From Methylotenera versatilis 7 (lineage in GTDB: Bacteria > Pseudomonadota > Gammaproteobacteria > Burkholderiales > Methylophilaceae): 64,000 nucleotides of DNA. The position numbers and the translations under genes were made by a program. The notes under the pieces were generated by a model. That model made no database searches. It had not been told where the DNA came from and worked only from the letters and a program-made list of their open reading frames with translations. The DNA is taken from contig NZ_JUGF01000001.1 of NCBI RefSeq assembly GCF_000799165.1, positions 372,001-436,000 of the forward strand, given 5' to 3'. Positions 63,786 to 64,000 of this stretch are shown piece by piece (positions within the stretch are counted from its first letter, which is position 1; each line of letters begins with the position of its first letter).

Positions 63786-64000
63786 TTATTTTACTGGTAA
63801 TACTGCATCTACACCCTTATTCTTCAAGAGTAAGACTAAAAATTTAGCAGGATTTGTTTTACTGGCATTTCGTCCAATGGTATGGATGTCGTTAGGACCT
63901 TCGTAGAAAGTTTGGCCAGCTTTTAGTGTCACCTCTTTACCCCCTTTTACCCCCATGATTACCGAACCTTCTAACACATATAAGAAACAATGTGCATCAT
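63786..64000 (-). CDS. Cupin-domain protein, 5' end outside window
   Basis: The - strand frame is open to the end of the window, so only the last 71 residues or so are seen. The visible part reads HCFLYVLEGSVIMGVKGGKE and then TLKAGQTFYEGPNDIHTIGR, a single cupin fold with the usual metal-binding glycine-rich pattern (VLEGSV) and the second His in DIHTIG. Cupins of this size bind a metal and often act in small-molecule sensing or detoxification. A GTG at 63977 could look like a start but cuts into the cupin core. It is co-directional with azoR across a gap of about 50 bases. Confidence 0.75.
   Translation of the reverse strand, partial: DAHCFLYVLEGSVIMGVKGGKEVTLKAGQTFYEGPNDIHTIGRNASKTNPAKFLVLLLKNKGVDAVLPVK

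Noticed and set aside
1-64000. Mobile elements, prophage or CRISPR array
   Set aside because: No transposase, integrase, phage structural gene, or regularly spaced direct repeat array was seen in either strand.

Overview
The window is a contiguous 64 kb piece of an AT-rich (by eye a little over 40 percent G+C) Gram-negative chromosome. The gene families together (a two-subunit CysJ/CysI sulfite reductase, malate:quinone oxidoreductase, an IF-1 paralogue, an exosortase/PEP-CTERM exopolysaccharide locus, and an aryl-polyene cluster with a XanB2-like chorismatase) point to a betaproteobacterium. A member of the Methylophilaceae (Methylotenera-like) is my best guess; this is inference, because no rRNA or methanol-oxidation gene is present. 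I see no transposase, integrase, phage gene or CRISPR array.

Region 1 (1-17909, all + strand) is the downstream part of an exopolysaccharide locus. It holds a flippase cut by the window edge, seven probable glycosyltransferases, a sugar epimerase, two hexapeptide O-acetyltransferases and a WecG-type transferase. These are followed by a TIGR03790 protein, an exosortase fused to an EpsI domain, a PrsT-type TPR lipoprotein and a PEP-CTERM-type ATPase. Region 2 (17966-24602) carries a YbaK-like deacylase, a rubredoxin, a LysR regulator, cysJ-cysI and three small DsrE-family genes. The promoters of rubredoxin and cysJ share a conserved motif of about 42 bp, so they probably form one small sulfur regulon run by the LysR protein between them.

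Region 3 (24750-32290) is a metal-handling block. It holds a cytochrome c/FTR1 iron permease, the manganese exporter mntP behind a clear yybP-ykoY riboswitch, a two-component system and a TonB-dependent siderophore receptor, the last two each preceded by a Fur-box-like site. Region 4 (32387-41562) is housekeeping: tRNA-Leu(CAG), rnr, rlmB, mqo, an infA paralogue, a cold-shock gene, a KefB/C-type antiporter and a pirin.

Region 5 (41702-56294) is an aryl-polyene pigment cluster. A + strand set (chorismatase-like enzyme, PlsC acyltransferase, GT2) converges on a 12-gene - strand operon (ACP, membrane protein, AMP-ligase, two hotdog dehydratases, LpxL-like acyltransferase, LolA, MMPL exporter, polysaccharide deacetylase, ketosynthase, chain-length factor, ketoreductase). 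A divergent LysR gene sits at its head. The likely product is an aryl head group from chorismate, extended to a conjugated polyene, esterified and exported to the outer membrane. Region 6 (56393-64000) holds cfa, an Lrp-type regulator divergent from a long-type leuA, a MocR regulator, a DedA-rhodanese fusion, an FMN azoreductase and a cupin gene cut by the window end.
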